A stretch of 64,000 nt of DNA from assembly GCF_051020985.1 (NCBI RefSeq), contig NC_135010.1, positions 1,548,001-1,612,000 of the forward strand, read 5' to 3'. The DNA comes from Nomia melanderi (Eukaryota; Arthropoda; Insecta; Hymenoptera; Halictidae). Below, one piece after another: positions 49,100 through 60,474 of the stretch (the first letter of the stretch is position 1; each line of letters opens with the position of its first letter). The notes beneath the pieces are model-generated. The model saw only the letters and a program-made list of their open reading frames with translations. It was not told the DNA's origin and did not search any database. The translations under genes and the position numbers were made by a program.

Positions 49100-50735
49100 C
49101 TAATGACAATAGCAACACAACACGAAGTGTTACAAATGTACTTTTATAATAGTAAATAAATACTTATGTAAGGTAAAAGCATCAATAGTTGACCAATTAA
49201 GAAAAATTGTCAGCGCGAATGAAAGGCAAACGCTTGCTTCTTTATTAAATGGAAATTCTATGCATGAAAATGCTGTTTGAACTTCTTATATTATATAACA
49301 AAGCGAACCATTTTAGAATAGTTACGTATTATATTATATATATTATATATATTCAAGTTTTATAGACATTTTTAAAAATCCAATACTTGCGTGAGAAGTT
49401 GACCATCCTTTAAAATGTGAAAATTAGTAATTGGCCATATGTTAGTAACTAGTTAAGCACTTATAGTAAAATCGAAAACGCTAAAGTTGATTACTTTAAT
49501 ATCGTTTATTTGCAATGACTATGACAAATTACAAGTAAAAGGACAAATATAAATGAAGAGAAGTTAATTCCATGTTGGAAATTTATGGCATTTAATCAAC
49601 CTTAATGAAATAGTATTTTTACGATAAACAATTTAATTCAAGTAAACTTATTAGGATATTATATTATAACCTACTTATAGGTTATTACTTTTAAAACCCA
49701 TATTTTTTACGTTCTCCTGAAAAATGGTTAAATACTAATGCCAGGTCAATTACTGATGCCTTTACCTTATATGATACTTCTAACAAGGAGACAGTAAGGT
49801 TTGCGGCTCAACAATTTTACTCAAATTTTGTATGCTAATAAATATCGCTGACCTAATCATGAAAATATAGCATCATAGGGGGAGATACTCAATAGTTTTT
49901 AGAGAATTGTTGTTAAAGTTTTGTTACGGGCATATTTTACTATAATTATACAGTAATTAAGTATCTACCCTTATAATGTTATGTTTTCATAAAAAGGACG
50001 GCGATATTAGTTAGTATACAAAGTTTCAGCAAAATCGGTGAGTTGCAGACTTTGCCCTCCCCTTATAAATGTTTTTTTTTTAAAATAAACTTTTCTTTTA
50101 AACATCTCAGTTATTGATCTTCAATCAGACAAGTATAAAAGTCCACTTTAAACTGAAGTGCATACAATAAATGTAATATATTCTATGTACAGATATACGA
50201 GGTAGAACCCATAATATGTATACTCTCAAAACGATTTTATACAGTGTGTTTCTGATCCAGTTGTACTGAACTAAAGAAAGACAATTCTAAAGGAAAAATT
50301 GAATTGGAACGGAAGAATACAATTTGCTATTTAGAATTTCGTTTTGAATATTGTTAATTTTAAATAATCAAAAGAAAGTTATAATACATGAAAAAATAAA
50401 TACTATTTGTAAATAAATATTTTGGGTAAAAGATACTTCAAAGAAAAGATTGTTTTTACAATCAAATATTTGAAAGTAGAAAATAATTTGGAAATAATTC
50501 ACGGTAGTGTAATATGTAGGTAATAATAGTGTAACTATCGATTTATTTTCTCCTCTATTATAACTTACGCTGAATTATTTTCAAAATGTAACATTTCATT
50601 TTGCAAGTACATTTTCGATCAAAAATTTGGGATCAGTACATCTGTTAACAGAAAAAGTTTCATTTTTGGGAAACAACTTCTATTGGAGAATTTTTGCATA
50701 TGATAAAGGAGCATGAACATATGTGTGTTAATCAA
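49100..50735. other. AT-rich spacer, no gene seen
   Basis: No coding frame or repeat boundary recognised apart from a short (AT)n-like run at about 49330-49352. Confidence 0.5.
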
Positions 50736-50740
50736 TTATG

Positions 50741-50834
50741 AAGATATATAATTTTTGTAATTTAAATTTATATACTTATAAGATATATAATTTTTGTAAT
50801 TTAAATTTATATACTTATAAGATATATAATTTAT
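50741..50834. repeat. 39 bp tandem repeat, 2.4 copies
   Basis: The unit beginning AAGATATATAATTTTTGTAA starts at 50741, 50780 and 50819 (partial). The first two copies are identical, so the duplication is recent or the array is a slippage product. Confidence 0.9.
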
Positions 50835-52940
50835 GGAATATATCATTTTTAATTTGTGACGTTATACATCAAGTAATTGTAAACTTTTGACTAGTAGTGT
50901 ACATGAAGTCATTCGAATAATTACAAAGTGTAGTACACATTTAAAATTGATATTCGTATATTTTAGGTAAACAATAGTAACTAAACGCTATTCAATATTC
51001 GTATATATCCTATAACATATTACGTGTTTATTAATCTAATTTTTCGAAATTTATTCTAAGCATTTTATGCTTTGTGTGCTTTATTAATTTTGATTGCCTA
51101 AGTTACTTCTTATTGTAAAGATTATATGTTTGTAAAAAGTAAGTATTACATGAAATTTTTCGTTAAATACATGAAATTTATATTTAGTGAATGAAAATAG
51201 AAATTTTCATTATTATCCTAACTCGGTATTATTAAGAAAAGCGTACAGCAACAATTCCTTTCCTAAATTACCGAAATGCGTTTGACAAAAGATTTTTCAT
51301 TGTACTTTAAAACGTCCTAATTTTACTTAATTTATTATTTTTCATATACTACATTAAACAAAACAGTAATGATAAACTCGATGTTCTCATGATTCCAGTA
51401 CAACAATTTTTTAAATCCTTTAATATTCAAGTCTTTATTGCTGAACTCTTATTTGTGCAGAAGTTACCGACTAGTTCTATACGTTTTCACACCATGGGTA
51501 CACCATGCACACGCGGTCGCGCACGTATTGCTTGCGAAGGGGTTCCAGATGCGTACCGGCACACGGGTATATTGGATTATGCAACTGATGAGCTAGCATT
51601 CGAAGTATCATACCGGTGGCATAAGCTACGCTGTCTCCGGTGCAACTTTTAATCAACAAAACTTTCTTCCTTTTACATTGATATTTCAAACGAGCTATTC
51701 GATGCAACGTGGAAAACTCATCAACAAACTTCATTGTTCGACTTCATTAAACGTCAAAATAATGTGAATAGTTTGCGAAACGTCAAATTGCTATCGAGAT
51801 CCAACGGTCCTGAAGAAGTTCCAATGTGGCGAACATTATTCTTTTGCACGTACTGTGTTTAATAAATCTTTGTAATTAAAATATAATTTATTCTGAATGG
51901 ACAATGGACAAAGAAAGAAACGCCGTTTGCTGAATATTATCGAAAGTTATTCTAATGGAAATACGAAATTTTAATTAAAATGAATTCCCCGGTTTGTTGT
52001 TGCTGTATTTCCGATTGTTTCGTGTTGTTAAAAATTATGTACAAACATTTGTGGTTAACAAGTCTGCTATCTAAGCAACTGCTTAAAAGTTTACAAAATG
52101 TAAAAAGCCTTACTGGTTACAATGATTCACAGAAAAATGCATCATTTTTAACACAAACGGGTAGAGGCGATACTTTCGCGAAATTTCATGCTTTCTGTGA
52201 AAGATTCGTATACGTATCGAAGAACTAATACGTTCTAACTTGATAGTGAATCCAGCGTAATTTGGCAACGTTTCGAATATGCTGACCTAGAACTTTTAAC
52301 GTTGAAATATGTTTTTATTGATGGTTGTGTCTCGTAACAGTTTCAACGTATGAGGTTTGGAGACTTTACCCGTTCTTATAGAAAATTTAAATGCACAGAA
52401 AATTATGAAATTGCACTAAATGGAGCTCCTACGATTCTCGAAACACTTCAACTCTGTAGCATATTATTTACTTTCGCTTTTAAGCTCCTGTAACATTTTA
52501 CTATCGCCAATTTAGAAGAAACGCAATACAATTGTTCATTTTCGCTGTAAGTGCAAATTTACTCAGCAGATAAAAAATTGGTAATAGCAAAATAATTTCT
52601 TGCTTTGATCCGTGGACGATGAAAAACATTGATTTTTATTAATCTCATGAGTGGAAATGATGAGTCTCGCCCGCATGTGCTCGCTGCGCGAAAATTGATG
52701 TTGTACATGATTTTACAAATTTGCCATATCGTAACCAAAATAATTTTCTTATTTTCATACGTAAATTTAATTGAACCTGTAATACTACAGTGTCCTTTAC
52801 AATAACTATATCTACAAAATTGCAACAAAATTGAAGTATTGTAAGTAGGAACATTTGAGTTGAAATAAGTCGTAAAGCAAAGGAATAAACTAATCTAGAA
52901 ATTTTCAATACAAGTTGTATTCATCATTGTATGGCAAGGG
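50835..52940. other. Spacer, no gene recognised
   Basis: Mostly AT-rich. A less AT-rich stretch at about 51470-51740 is open on both strands (51389-51652 plus, 51477-51734 minus) without recognisable domains. An AATAAA lies near 51861 but has no supporting exon. Confidence 0.4.
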
Positions 52941-52941
52941 G

Positions 52942-53111
52942 TAAACTCGTCAAATGCAGGCCAAATACACTTATAATATATTCCAACGAAAAACTAAAGC
53001 GAAACGAGAAAGAATGACATGTTTACCTAAAAATAAATAGTTCACTATTGAAAAAGTTAACAACATTTAGAGTTTTAAGATGATATGTATACTCGTTAAA
53101 CGCAGTTTACT
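52942..53111 (-). mobile_element. MITE, CCAGTTAACTG family, left-truncated
   Basis: Contains AAACTCGTCAAATGCAGG, AACGAAAAACTAAAGCGAAA and the end ACGCAGTTTACTAG followed by TTAA at 53112-53115. The left terminal block is missing. Confidence 0.65.
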
Positions 53112-53115
53112 AGTT

Positions 53116-54857
53116 AATTAAGCTGGAGATAAATGAGTTTAAAAAAAATAGTAATTTAATATGCCAAAGCCACAATTAAATCGAATGGAAATCCGAAAAA
53201 GATATCAATATAATATACTGCACTATCTCAGTCCGCTGGTACAAATTTAGTAGAATGCATTTGTTCTGTTATGGACCTAGAACCTCGGCATAAACATAAC
53301 TTCTGTGTTAAGAGTTCTACTAAATCGTATTTGAAAAATGTGCATGTCGCTAACTGTCTTATACAGCGAAAAGTTAGTGAAAAGCATACTGAGATGTTGC
53401 CAAGCTAATGGAGAAGATGGACTCACTCTTGGATAAGAACACATTAGCTATCAAATGTAGAGGAAGGTGGACCAAGAGAGGAACGTTGAGAAAAATTTGT
53501 TTCTGAATATTATATTTATTGATGTTGTACCTGTGAAAAATATTTTATATATCGTCAGCATCTATTTATCAAAATATATTAAAACAAATTTATAAAACTG
53601 AATATAAAGAGTATACAAAAAAGAACAATTCTCTTAACTTGACAATCTTTTGTCTTAACACCAAACGTACTGTAATCGGTTAAATAACCAGTTTCAAAAT
53701 TTAATTAAAAATTTTGCATTTTCTTACATTCATATAATTTTATATCAATTTTTACATTGTCCTGTTAATCAGTTTTTCAATTCTCATTTTTCCTGTTGTT
53801 TCTGTCTTTGCTAAGAAACATGCATCATGGAGTAAGATGGAATACATTTATTTACTATTTCCACTTTTTATGTCACAGGCAGGAACTGTGAGAGGGTTTC
53901 TTGAGTTTTTGGAAACTTTTCCTGTTGAATGTCTCGCCACGGCCACTTTGAGTGACATTAAACAGATGCGCGGTCCTCTGTGATGAGTACTGAACGTTTC
54001 AAGAACATGACTTTCCTTGTCCTTGGAGCGTGTAGGGTTAATATAAAATTTTCAGCGCCAAGCGTAAATTTTGGAAATGAAAAGGAATGTTTACTTTCCT
54101 TCATTGTTTACAGGAGATAAAAAAATCGTGGTGAAAGATAGCTGATGTGATAAAATTGCAGAAGTTCAAAGATTGGCGATTTCTCGATTGTAGTATGATG
54201 ATTCTTTAATTTTGTAGAATAGCGTATATTCACTATGATTAAAAAATTACGTTTCATTATTCTATTTAACGTATATAAGGAAAATTCAAACATGGTGCCC
54301 GCTTGAGTAAATGAGGCCTATTTCTAAGTAAGAGATGGAATCTCCGTGTAAAGTTGTGCGTTTTTTATTTCTGTGAGATGCGATGCTCAAAGTATTAATA
54401 TTAGATTTATGGAACCCGTCAAATCGATGGATGTTACATTCTATAAACATTATCTAGTAAAAGTTTCTGTCGATTTTGGTTGATGCAATTATATAAATAG
54501 GTACATATCCCTATGTTGTGTTTGGAAATGTCTGCTTTTGAAGTTCCCATTTTCAAGACCTATGTGAGTGAACATCTATTTTTTAGGAACAATACAAAAC
54601 GGCATACGATAAATGTGTGTAAATCTGTGTACCGAAACAAGCACGCATTTCAGAACCAAATAGATCAGAGTTCTACAGCGGAATAGTTTACAGTGCATCG
54701 GTATTTTTTAGTTTAGTAAACAGATTTTTATTTTTACATAAATAATTTTTTATGCGATATTCATCGCCATTCCCACATTCCTAACTTAGTTGTAGATAGG
54801 CAAAATCATAGACCTTCCATTTCATAAGATATTAATTATATGTTCTGTTTTAAGTGA
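53116..54857. other. Spacer upstream of the retroelement
   Basis: AT-rich DNA. No 5' LTR, primer-binding site or gag-like frame was recognised, and no copy of the 3' LTR start (TGTTGGATACC) was seen. A TGA at 54855-54857 closes the pol frame on its upstream side. The 54108-54293 minus-strand ORF has no motif. Confidence 0.5.
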
Positions 54858-57800
54858 AAACACAGATGTGACAGCAATGAATCAAATATACCCTTTGATG
54901 GTTTATTAGGCAATGATTTTTTCAATAATAAAAATGCCGAGATATCTTATAAAAATAATTGTATCAATATCGATTGCATTCCATTTTCTATTCCTTTGAA
55001 CTTTAATACGGCTCAAAAATCGGAAGAATTCATTACTATCGGATCAAGATCAGAAATGGTTGCGAAAATTAAAATACATAATCCTTGTAATCTTAAAGAA
55101 GGAGTCATTCAAGCTACAACTTTAGATAAAGAAAGAACGTTATTAATTCCGAATGCCACAGTCAAGGTTACGACTGGCAATGAAACTCTTATTACAATCG
55201 TGAATAGATCAGTGGAAAAACTATCCTTCCCTAAACCTTCTATTATGATCGAACCTTTACCCCAAAAGGTCCAAATTTTCAAAGTATTTGAGGAAAGCAT
55301 AAATAATAAATCAAATCGCATCGAATTACTAAATGAAAATCTTCGTTTCAATCACCTTAATGAAGAAGAAAAAGTATCAGTCCAAAAATTATGTGAGGAA
55401 TTTGAAGATATATTTTTTCTCCCCAATGATACCTTAACTACAACCACTGCTATGACACATAGAATCCCTACTCATGATAACATACCTATTCATGTAAAAT
55501 CATATCGCTATCCTGAAATCCACAAAAATGAAGTTTCGAAACAAATAGAAAAAATGTTAGCACAAGGAATTATAAAACCATCTACTAGCCCATGGTCTAG
55601 CCCACTATGGGTAGTCCCCAAAAAACCTGATGCTTCAGGAATAAAGAAATGGAGAATAGTCATAGACTATCGCAAATTAAACGACAAAACTATTGGTGAT
55701 GCATATCCACTGCCAAACGTTGAAGACATTTTGGATCAATTAGGGCACGCCCATTATTTTACAACATTAGATCTTGCAAACGGGTTTCATCAGATCCCTA
55801 TGAATACTGAAGATTCGCCTAAAACAGCCTTCTCCACGCCAGATGGGCATTACGAATTTACTCGTATGCCATTTGGTTTGAAAAATGGTCCAGCGTGTTT
55901 CCAAAGAATGATGAACGTAGTTTTGACAGGATTAACTAACAAGCAATGCTTTGTTTATCTTGACGACCTTGTTATATATGGATCAGATATAGAAGACCAT
56001 AATAGAAAATTGACTAATGTGTTTTTAAGACTACGCGAAAATTCTTTGAAACTTCAACCTGATAAATGTGAATTTATGCAAAAATCATGCCAATATTTAG
56101 GACATGTAATCTCAAACGAAGGAGTTAAACCAAATCCATCTAAAATTCAATCAATCCAAAGACTTCCACGTCCTCAAAATCAGAAAGGTATAAAGATATT
56201 CTTGGGAATGACAGGTTACTACCGTAAATTCATCCCCAATTTTTCAACCATCGCTAAACCTTTAACAATTTTATTGAAAAAAGATACTCATTTTAATTGG
56301 ACTGAATTACAAGAAAATGCGTTTCAAGAACTTAAATCTGCCTTAATACAAGAACCACTGTTACAGTATCCTAATTTCTCTCAACCTTTTATAATTACTT
56401 GTGACGCTTCAAATGTAGGAATCGGTGGTATATTATCGCAAATTACAGACGGAAAGGATTTACCGATAGCATATTATTCGAGAACGCTAAACAACGCCGA
56501 ACAAAACTATTCTACCACCGAGAAGGAGTTACTTGCTATTGTTGATACCATCGATCATTTTCGACCATACCTATACGGACAAAACTTCATAATGTACACT
56601 GACCACAGACCTCTCCAATGGTTAATGAATTGTAAAAATCCATCTTCTAGACTCGTTAGATGGCGACTGCGTTTAAATGAGTATGAATATACAATCAAAT
56701 ATAAACCAGGTAGAGTGAATTCTAACGCGGATGGGTTGTCACGTCTCCTCCCAGAAAAAACCGAAGAAATAGCTGTTAATGTAATTTCTAAACTAAAGAA
56801 AACATACCAAAATTTTGTTAAATTCCATTACACTAACCAAGAGATATTTGAATTTCAACAAGAAAATACGCCCCTACATAAAATTAGCGATCCAATCGTA
56901 ATGTTCTGGTCTGAAGACTTAGATGAAAGTAACCCTTATTCCGATTACGTTCAATCAAACTTTAATATCGATGAATTAAAACCAAGTATAAATGGTTTAA
57001 ACGAATTAAAAAAGGAAAAACAAACCTTGTATATTCTATACACCAAAAGCTTCCATCATGATAGAATCGAATATAAAAACATTTTTGAATGCTTAACAAC
57101 ACTAAGAGATTTAATTGGAGAAAAATCATTCGTTCTCATCCCTCCAGAAAAAGAAAATAGCATCAAGCCTCATATGTTAAACGAAATGATAACTTTTATT
57201 TTTCCTTGTAGTAAAATAAAAATTCTTAACACCGCAAAACTAGTCCCAAAAAACCAAGATGAAATAAATTCTATACTAAAAGAATGTCATGATAGCAAAT
57301 TAGCAGGACATTTTGGCTTCAACAAAACATACTCTAAAGTAAAGGAACGTTTCTATTGGTCTGCAATGAAGCAAGATATTAGAAGCTACATAAAGAAATG
57401 CCGTTCGTGTCAATTAAATAAAACAAACTTCAAACCAACCAAACAACCGATGGAAATCACAACAACTTCTGAGACTCCCTTCCAAAGGCTTGCTATTGAC
57501 GTGGTAGGTCCCCTTCCACTGACGGAAAAAGGGAACCGTTTTATCATCACCGCGCAGGACGATTTGTCCAAATTTTCATTTGCATTTCCTGTACCAGACC
57601 ACGAAGCTAAAACTGTAGCAGAGTCTTTGTTACCAATATTCCTTAATTTTAGAATTCCTCAAAAACTTTTATCTGACCAAGGTTCTGACTTCATGTCCAA
57701 TTTAATCAAAGAATATAACAAATTATTCCAAACAAAACACCTGTCTAGTACTCCCTATCATCCACAAACTAATGGTGCTCTCGAAAGATCTCATTTGACC

Positions 57801-58367
57801 CTCAAAGATTATCTTACACATTACGTTAATAGTAAACAACAAAATTGGGACGAATTTGTACCATTCGCAATGTTTAGTTACAATACTTCGATTTACAAAT
57901 CCACCAAATTTTCACCATATGAAATACTCTACGGTAGAAAGGCTTATTTACCCTCATCGATCACACGAGATCCCGAATTTCACTATACTTATGATTATTA
58001 TATTCGATCTCTTCAATATAAATTAAATACAGGGTTTAAACACGCTCGCGAAAATATCATTGAGTCAAAGAAAGCAAGTAAAAAATACTACGATCGTAAC
58101 TCTAAACCTGTAGAATTTAAAGTAAATGATCTTGTAAAAATTAAAAATATGCAAATAAAAGTAGGACTATCAAAGAAACTTTGTCAAAAAGCTAGTGGAC
58201 CTTATCGAATCATCCAAGTTTTTCCAAATAATACAGTGGAACTCCAAATCGGCAAAAAGAAAAAGAAATATCATACTAATCTCCTTAATTTGTTTTTTCC
58301 AGATGAATCTGATGATTCCATTCCTCCTCCTATTACCCCTCCCGACAATGAGTCAGTATTACCATAA
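54858..58367 (+). CDS. pol: Gypsy-type pol (protease tail, RT, RNase H, integrase)
   Basis: An open frame of 1169 codons from just after a TGA; no natural start, since this is the 3' part of a polyprotein. Numbering from the first codon, residues 12-22 (PFDGLLGNDFF) are the conserved C-terminal protease motif, but the catalytic Asp-Ser/Thr-Gly is missing. Reverse transcriptase spans roughly 200-390, with motif A LDLANGFHQ (Asp305) and YLDD (Asp369/Asp370). RNase H spans about 510-630, with Asp516, Glu557, Asp582 and Asp625. Integrase has an HHCC zinc site (His811, His818, Cys848, Cys851), a DDE triad Asp881, Asp940, Glu976 with 35 residues between the last two, and a C-terminal GPY module near 1114. 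All expected catalytic residues of RT, RNase H and integrase are present. The 3' end overlaps the env start in another frame. The plus strand is opposite to the putative host exon at 62146-62185. Confidence 0.93.
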   Translation, partial: KHRCDSNESNIPFDGLLGNDFFNNKNAEISYKNNCINIDCIPFSIPLNFNTAQKSEEFITIGSRSEMVAKIKIHNPCNLKEGVIQATTLDKERTLLIPNATVKVTTGNETLITIVNRSVEKLSFPKPSIMIEPLPQKVQIFKVFEESINNKSNRIELLNENLRFNHLNEEEKVSVQKLCEEFEDIFFLPNDTLTTTTAMTHRIPTHDNIPIHVKSYRYPEIHKNEVSKQIEKMLAQGIIKPSTSPWSSPLWVVPKKPDASGIKKWRIVIDYRKLNDKTIGDAYPLPNVEDILDQLGHAHYFTTLDLANGFHQIPMNTEDSPKTAFSTPDGHYEFTRMPFGLKNGPACFQRMMNVVLTGLTNKQCFVYLDDLVIYGSDIEDHNRKLTNVFLRLRENSLKLQPDKCEFMQKSCQYLGHVISNEGVKPNPSKIQSIQRLPRPQNQKGIKIFLGMTGYYRKFIPNFSTIAKPLTILLKKDTHFNWTELQENAFQELKSALIQEPLLQYPNFSQPFIITCDASNVGIGGILSQITDGKDLPIAYYSRTLNNAEQNYSTTEKELLAIVDTIDHFRPYLYGQNFIMYTDHRPLQWLMNCKNPSSRLVRWRLRLNEYEYTIKYKPGRVNSNADGLSRLLPEKTEEIAVNVISKLKKTYQNFVKFHYTNQEIFEFQQENTPLHKISDPIVMFWSEDLDESNPYSDYVQSNFNIDELKPSINGLNELKKEKQTLYILYTKSFHHDRIEYKNIFECLTTLRDLIGEKSFVLIPPEKENSIKPHMLNEMITFIFPCSKIKILNTAKLVPKNQDEINSILKECHDSKLAGHFGFNKTYSKVKERFYWSAMKQDIRSYIKKCRSCQLNKTNFKPTKQPMEITTTSETPFQRLAIDVVGPLPLTEKGNRFIITAQDDLSKFSFAFPVPDHEAKTVAESLLPIFLNFRIPQKLLSDQGSDFMSNLIKEYNKLFQTKHLSSTPYHPQTNGALERSHLTLKDYLTHYVNSKQQNWDEFVPFAMFSYNTSIYKSTKFSPYEILYGRKAYLPSSITRDPEFHYTYDYYIRSLQYKLNTGFKHARENIIESKKASKKYYDRNSKPVEFKVNDLVKIKNMQIKVGLSKKLCQKASGPYRIIQVFPNNTVELQIGKKKKKYHTNLLNLFFPDESDDSIPPPITPPDNESVLP
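58290..58302 (+). promoter_or_regulatory. Candidate env splice acceptor
   Basis: A T-rich tract ending in CCAG (TTGTTTTTTCCAG) sits immediately before the env ATG at 58303. In gypsy, env is made from a spliced subgenomic RNA, so an acceptor here would place the env start at the first base of the exon. The matching donor would lie in the missing 5' part. Confidence 0.5.
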
Positions 58368-59901
58368 CCGACCACTTACGAATGCAAGTGGAATATTTTA
58401 TAATAAAAAAGGTATTGCCCAAATTACGAACTCTAAATTGACACTATTAACTCACATCAATATTACTTATCTGAACGATGCTACTGGTATACTACATGAA
58501 TATCTTATAAAAACGCAAGGCATTTGCACAGTAACCGTTAAAGACCCTTCTCCAAATAATCACATCAGTTATCACTGTGAGCGAACTCTTAAGTTGATCG
58601 AAAATGAATTAGATGAAATAGACAGAAAACGTAATATTCTGCAACAATTAAGTCAACAATCTTCTATCAGGAAACGGCGAGGACTCATAAACGGTGTTTC
58701 ATACGCACTTAAATGGATCTTCGGCGTACCTGACGCTAATGATGCTCAGTATTACGAAGACAGTATTAAAGCCTTAATGAATAACAATCAGCTAACGCAA
58801 ACACTCCTCAAGTCGCAGGTGCAAGTGATAGCTAGTACGATCAAAAACTTTAATAATTCTATTTCTTCTTTAAAAAACCAAGAAGCAGTTATGAATGAAA
58901 ATGTAAAAAGGGTAAACGAATTCACAATTCAAACAAACTCATACATAACGCGATTATCTATGGAAACTACGATTACTCAACAAATCACCTCGCTCCTTGC
59001 TCTTACAAGTCGTATTACTCGCGAATATAATGAATATATTGAAGCAATAAACTTGGCTGAACATAACATCATATCTCCATTGATTATAACTCCCGAAATT
59101 TTACTTGAAGAATTAAAAGGATACAAAGGTGAATTAAATTTAATCATGAAACCAGAACCAGAAAATATTCGACCACTTTATAAATTGATTCAACTTCAAA
59201 TGATCACGTCTAAAGATATAATTATTTTTGCTCTTAACATTCCTTTAGTTAAGAAAATGGTTTTTGACGTTTACGAACTCATTCCACTCCCAATTCAACA
59301 TAACCATTCGTCTTTCTATCCCTACATCATCCCTCAAAACAACTATATCCTTTTATCACAGTCCAAAACACAAGTTACCTTCCTTAAGGAATTGTCTGAC
59401 TGCATCGAGTATTTAGATCAATTATACATCTGCCACGATCTCCACACTTCGCAAGTGACGACTCAACCAATCTGCGAAGTCAACATGTTGTCTCCACATA
59501 TTAAGGAAATACCAGACGATTGTGAAACCAAGACCGTAAAAGCAACAATCGAAACCTGGAAATACATCTCTAACAACGAATGGATTTACGTTCTACAAAA
59601 CCCAACAACATTAACGGTGATCTGCAATGAAAATCATATGGAAGACGTCATACTAGAGAAGACCGGAATTATTCGTCTACAAAATAACTGCAAGAGTTAC
59701 ACGAATCTTTTCGCCCTTGAAACAAATTACAAGACCAACAAGAACATCACTTATTATGTTCCAAACATCAATATTCTAAATGACGATTGCTGCATCTTAA
59801 CCCCACACCTAGAAAAAATAAAATCCCAGGAATTAAGGACTATTCATCTGGCCAACATGGATCTTCCTGATCTAAAATACGCCAACAAAAAAACTCAATG
59901 A
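58303..59901 (+). pseudogene. env: Errantivirus-type env, frame-broken before membrane anchor
   Basis: A 532-codon frame from the ATG at 58303, overlapping the end of pol by 65 bases; a longer frame upstream has no ATG. It encodes a type I fusion glycoprotein of the insect errantivirus / baculovirus F-like kind. Residues 1 to about 16 are a hydrophobic signal peptide (MIPFLLLLPLP core). A furin-type site RKRR is at 123-126 (58669-58680), directly followed by a glycine-rich fusion-peptide-like segment GLINGVSYALKWIFG. The ectodomain has N-glycosylation sequons and cysteines. The frame stops at 59899-59901, before any membrane anchor. The anchor is in the next frame (59927-60289). The break maps to a run of seven A's at 59887-59893, so a one-base length change there explains it. 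As it stands the product would lack a transmembrane segment. It may be a real mutation or a homopolymer sequencing error. Confidence 0.85.
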
Positions 59902-59926
59902 ATTCGAAGACATCATTACGAAACAA

Positions 59927-60289
59927 ATGAATCAACCTTTTGTCGTGACATATGCCAAATGGTACACCATTGCTCTTGGAGTAATTGGTGTAATCCTAAT
60001 ATTCATAATCCTCAAGAACTGCTCTCGATGTCTCTACTGGATTCGACGATTATGCTGTTCCACTACGCATCCGACTACGGGACAGACCTTACCGCCCATT
60101 ATCAAAAATTTCGTCAATTGCAACTTTGACTCATCAGTAACACCAAGAGAAACTGCAACTTCTAATATCGGTTCGAGATACCAACCATCAGCAGAAACTC
60201 CACCAACAGTCACTGAAGATGAAGAATCACCGCAACCCGTTAGATATATGACAAGATCAAGAGTGCATAAAAGTACAACCCCATTATAA
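59927..60289 (+). pseudogene. env: Env C-terminal part: membrane anchor and tail
   Basis: A 120-codon frame downstream of the break, in the +1 frame relative to the main env frame; it is open upstream back into the A run. Residues 13-29 form a strong transmembrane helix (ALGVIGVILIFIIL core). A cysteine-rich juxtamembrane stretch (about 31-44, NCSRCLYWIRRLCC) follows, then a polar, proline- and threonine-rich cytoplasmic tail. Its first ATG at 59927 is internal and unlikely to be a genuine start. It belongs to the same gene as 58303-59901. The minus-strand ORF at 60034-60342 is a shadow. Confidence 0.8.
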
Positions 60290-60463
60290 TAAATATCCGC
60301 AAACTGATTGTCTAATAATAATTTAAGGATTCTGTAATACATTTAGAAAATTGGATAATAGTAGCATTTAAGAATATTTTAGTAGAGTTTAAGAATTTAA
60401 AATTTTGTATAATAGAATAGTTTACCTATATATAAGATTAATTGTCGATTAGGCTCCAATCTT

Positions 60464-60474
60464 AAGGAGGGAGG
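60464..60474 (+). other. Polypurine tract of the retroelement
   Basis: AAGGAGGGAGG lies immediately before the LTR start TGTTGG. This is where plus-strand DNA synthesis would be primed in an LTR retroelement. Confidence 0.8.

Noticed and set aside
55109..55351. Minus-strand ORF inside pol
   Set aside because: Antisense shadow of the pol frame.
58195..58302. Upstream extension of the env frame
   Set aside because: No ATG in this stretch; it is the pol-overlap region, and the ATG at 58303 begins a good signal peptide.
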